Below are positions 13,368-15,743 of a DNA stretch of 15,743 nucleotides, piece after piece. The notes under the pieces are model-generated. The model had not been told where the DNA came from. It worked only from the letters and a program-made list of their open reading frames with translations, and made no database searches. Position numbers and translations under genes: made by a program. How positions within the stretch are numbered: the first letter of the stretch is position 1; the number at the start of each line of letters is the position of its first letter. The DNA comes from Myxococcota bacterium (GTDB taxonomy: Bacteria; Myxococcota_C; UBA6777), in NCBI GenBank assembly GCA_963169055.1, contig CAUJFU010000093.1:1-15743 (forward strand), in the 5' to 3' direction.

Positions 13368-14651
13368 TTAGCGGAGTTGTGCGGTCATGATCTCGTCGTT
13401 GAGCGGGGAGAGGAGTTGGACGTCGAGGATCTGATTGTAGAGATCGCGGGGGACGCGGGTTTGGACGCGGATGTAGTGGTCGGTGAGACCTTGCCAAAGC
13501 GTGCCGAAGTCATCTTGATCGAGGGATTGTTCCCAGAGGACGGGGGCGACGGAGCCGATCTGGTTTTGGTGGAAGCGTTGTCGTCCTTGGAGAGAGAGAG
13601 ATTGCAAGAGTTCGCTGCGTTGGGTTTTGGTGTCGTGGTCGATCTGATCGGGGAGGGTGGCAGCGCGGGTTTGGGGTCGGGGTGAATAGCGAAAGACATG
13701 TAGATGGCAAAAGTCGATCTCTTGGACGAATTCGGTGGTCTCGTTGAATTCGGCATCGGTTTCGCCCGGGAATCCGACGATCATATCGGTGCATAGGGCA
13801 AGGTCGAGGATGGATGCGCGTGCTTCGGCGACGATCTCGCGAAATGTTTGTTTGCGGGTGCGGCGGAGCATACGTTTGAGGGTTTGATCACAGCCCGATT
13901 GAAGGGGCAGATGGAGGTAGCGGCAAAGGCGGGGATCTTGCCAGAGATCGAAGAATCGCGGCGGAAGATCCCAAGGTTCGAGAGAAGACAGGCGAAGGCG
14001 AGGGGTGGCTGTTTGATCGAGGATGGCTTGGAGAAGGTCTTTGAGATCGAGGTTTGCGTCGCGTTGATCACGGCCATAAGCGCCGAGATGAACGCCCGTT
14101 AAGACGATCTCTTTGTAGCCGAGTTTCAAAAACCCCCGAATCTCCGACAAGATCTCGGCCAACGGGCGACTGCGTTCTTCGCCACGAGCGATCTGTGTCA
14201 CGCAAAACGCGCATTTGTTGTTGCATCCGTCTTGGACTTTGACGTAGGCGCGGGTGCGTCGGAGATCTCCGGGTTTGAGATCGCGGGCGATCGGTTCTTC
14301 ATCGAAAGGTTCGGGTTCGACGCCCATCACAAGATAAGCGAGTTTTTCTTTGTCGAGGTTTCCGATGATGTGCCGAACACCGGGGAGCTCTGCGACTTTT
14401 TGTTTTTCGATCTCGCTGTAGCAACCTGTGACGATAATCCCCGCGTGAGGGGCTTTTCGGTGAGCTTGGTGGATCATTTGGCGGGACTTGCGCCCAGCTT
14501 CGTTGGTCACAGCGCAAGTATTGATCACGCAAAGGTCGGCGTCTTCGGCTTCTTTGGTTAGGTCGTGTCCAATACGTCGAAATGTCCGACCGATCTGTTC
14601 GATCTCACTTTCGTTGAGTCGGCAACCCAAGGTGTCTAAGTATACTTTCAT
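13368..14651 (-). CDS. mtaB: tRNA t6A37 methylthiotransferase MtaB
   Basis: 427 residues, the usual MtaB length. MtaB is a radical-SAM enzyme that adds a methylthio group to N6-threonylcarbamoyladenosine 37 (t6A to ms2t6A) in ANN-decoding tRNAs. The N-terminal UPF0004 domain supplies the auxiliary cluster cysteines (TLGCRLN C10, NTCAVT C46, TGC77). The radical-SAM motif is CNNKCAFC (143, 147, 150), followed by LTGVHLGAYGRD, LHLPLQSG and TDMIVGFPGET. The last 60 or so residues are a TRAM-like RNA-binding domain. MKVYLDTLGC is the typical MtaB beginning, so ATG 14651 was chosen; a TTG at 14669 overlapping the upstream stop (TTGA) is an alternative. It lies downstream of and close to the RlaP-type gene and converges on the HNH-like gene. 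Confidence 0.95.
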   Translation of the reverse strand: MKVYLDTLGCRLNESEIEQIGRTFRRIGHDLTKEAEDADLCVINTCAVTNEAGRKSRQMIHQAHRKAPHAGIIVTGCYSEIEKQKVAELPGVRHIIGNLDKEKLAYLVMGVEPEPFDEEPIARDLKPGDLRRTRAYVKVQDGCNNKCAFCVTQIARGEERSRPLAEILSEIRGFLKLGYKEIVLTGVHLGAYGRDQRDANLDLKDLLQAILDQTATPRLRLSSLEPWDLPPRFFDLWQDPRLCRYLHLPLQSGCDQTLKRMLRRTRKQTFREIVAEARASILDLALCTDMIVGFPGETDAEFNETTEFVQEIDFCHLHVFRYSPRPQTRAATLPDQIDHDTKTQRSELLQSLSLQGRQRFHQNQIGSVAPVLWEQSLDQDDFGTLWQGLTDHYIRVQTRVPRDLYNQILDVQLLSPLNDEIMTAQLR

Positions 14652-14665
14652 TACAAAAAATCCGG

Positions 14666-15743
14666 TCAATCGGGCCGTTGGTAGCTGTGAAAAGAAAGAA
14701 CGAGTTCCGTGACGAGCGCATCGATCGCGTCGCGGGGTGGACTATGGGGCAGTCGTTTGTGGTTGGCAAGTTCAATGATCTTGCGTTCTTGTGTTTCGGC
14801 CCATTGCATCAAGGTTTCGTAATCCCACGCCCCTGCCCGCACCTCGCGCAAGAGATCAGCTTGGGGATGTCGAACGCTGAGATCGCCCGTGTATAGGAGT
14901 TCTTCGGCGGACAACAACAGACGCACAAGATGGCTACCGTGTTTGCAATCGTATCCAAAGCGGGCTTCGAGTTCGGCGCGGGCTTCGTTGCGGTGTTGTT
15001 TCCATTGTTCGTACTGTTTCCAATCGTGCAAAGCGTTCTTGTAGCGGCGTTCTGCGTCGATGCGCTTCCAGAGTTCTTCGTTGAGGCCGATCTGTAGGGC
15101 GGCTTGTTCTTGTTCGTGATCGCCGTCGGGATTGTAAGGGCGTCCATGAACCATCTCAAAATAAGCGCGCATCGCGTCGCGGATCTCTTCTTTCTGTTCC
15201 TCTTCCATGCTTTCGATCAGCGCGTCGAGATGCCAGATCTCGATCTGTTTTCGCATCAGCGCGTTGACCATGTCTTGCACATCTTTTGGAACGAGCGACT
15301 CGTTTTCAGGCAGCCCAAAAGCCGAACGTGTGGGCTTTTCGGTGGTAGGGGAGAGCAGCCAACGGCGATGGGTTTGGATGCGTTTGAGTTGGCTCATCGC
15401 GTATCCCGTATAAGTGTAGCGCACACGCATGGACAAGAAGAGATGGCGGTGTTCGTACAATCGCTCCCATGCAGGGGTGCTGTAAAGCCAATCGTCGGGG
15501 TGCGCAAACAGGATATCGAGGATATTGGGGTTGGCGTCGGCAGCAAGGCGAACAAACTTGGTGAGGTTAAAGACTTCGCAATCGGCGGGGTCGGTGGCGT
15601 GGGGCATTCGTTGTTGAAGCAGGGTTTGAGTAAACGGAGTGGAGTCGCGCAATTGTTCCCACGGACGGGTGCCAAAGTAGGTGGGCAGCGGGGCGATCGC
15701 GACGCCACGGATATCGATATCGGAAGTGGCCGTGGCGGTTCCA
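14666..15743 (-). CDS. RlaP-type pol-beta-superfamily nucleotidyltransferase, 5' partial
   Basis: The frame runs from the stop at 14666 through the window end; the TTG at 15652 is internal, because the codons before it encode GTATATSDIDIRGVAIAPLP (15742-15683). The SDIDIRG acids are the metal-binding signature of the DNA-polymerase-beta-type nucleotidyltransferase fold. Further family marks are NPNILDILF, FLSMRVRYTYTGYAMSQLKR and, near 14915-14960, KHGSHLVRLL. These fit the RlaP family (RNA-ligase-associated nucleotidyltransferase, Pfam 10127), which is predicted to add nucleotides to RNA or protein; its substrate is generally unknown. 358 residues are visible and only a short N-terminus, including the first Gly-Ser of the active-site loop, is missing. 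It ends 14 nt before the mtaB ATG, so the two are likely co-transcribed. No RNA ligase gene is visible in the window. Confidence 0.85.
   Translation of the reverse strand, partial: GTATATSDIDIRGVAIAPLPTYFGTRPWEQLRDSTPFTQTLLQQRMPHATDPADCEVFNLTKFVRLAADANPNILDILFAHPDDWLYSTPAWERLYEHRHLFLSMRVRYTYTGYAMSQLKRIQTHRRWLLSPTTEKPTRSAFGLPENESLVPKDVQDMVNALMRKQIEIWHLDALIESMEEEQKEEIRDAMRAYFEMVHGRPYNPDGDHEQEQAALQIGLNEELWKRIDAERRYKNALHDWKQYEQWKQHRNEARAELEARFGYDCKHGSHLVRLLLSAEELLYTGDLSVRHPQADLLREVRAGAWDYETLMQWAETQERKIIELANHKRLPHSPPRDAIDALVTELVLSFHSYQRPD

Overview
The window looks like bacterial chromosome with G+C in the mid-50s by eye, and the gene content points to the Myxococcota or a related deltaproteobacterial lineage. 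The main clue is a pair of very large secreted proteins built from Cys-rich Stig1-like repeats. Each ends in a MopE-like block (W-x-x-C ... DNDC-(D/N)-G-x-V-DE), a combination I associate with that phylum. This placement is inference; there is no rRNA or other phylogenetic marker. I see no tRNA, rRNA, CRISPR array, insertion sequence or prophage.

Layout. (1) 1-5302, plus strand: two tandem paralogues. The first is cut by the window start, has nine complete Stig1-like units and stops just after its MopE-like block. The second is complete, with a signal peptide, twelve Stig1-like units, a MopE-like block and twelve NHL blades (probably two six-bladed propellers). Between them are a strong ribosome binding site and a perfect 24-bp tandem duplication. 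(2) 5369-11248, minus strand: four co-directional genes with gaps of about 140-160 nt. In transcription order they encode a small Cys-rich lipoprotein (224 aa), an SdiA-regulated/YjiK-like propeller protein (332 aa), an 887-aa protein with a possible CYTH-like core, and a 359-aa protein. The 332- and 359-aa proteins share a gapless 49-residue N-terminal helical module. None of these four has a well-established function. (3) 11442-13342, plus strand: a two-gene operon, transcribed divergently from the lipoprotein, encoding an AAA/ABC-type ATPase and a small HNH-like protein. It resembles the Septu (PtuA/PtuB) anti-phage arrangement, but the HNH protein lacks the usual zinc cysteines. (4) 13368-15743, minus strand: a pol-beta-superfamily nucleotidyltransferase of the RlaP type (start outside the window), then MtaB, the tRNA t6A methylthiotransferase. 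The two genes are tightly linked.

How the genes work together: block 1 is cell-surface or secreted structural material, probably disulfide-bonded and Ca-binding. Block 3 is a probable defence operon. Block 4 is RNA-related: tRNA modification plus a nucleotidyltransferase whose relatives are linked to RNA ligases. Block 2 is the least explained and, with the variant Septu-like pair, is the best candidate for something undescribed. Sigma-70-like promoters are visible for the lipoprotein gene, the ATPase operon and the YjiK-like gene. No gene-free stretch exceeds about 195 nt.
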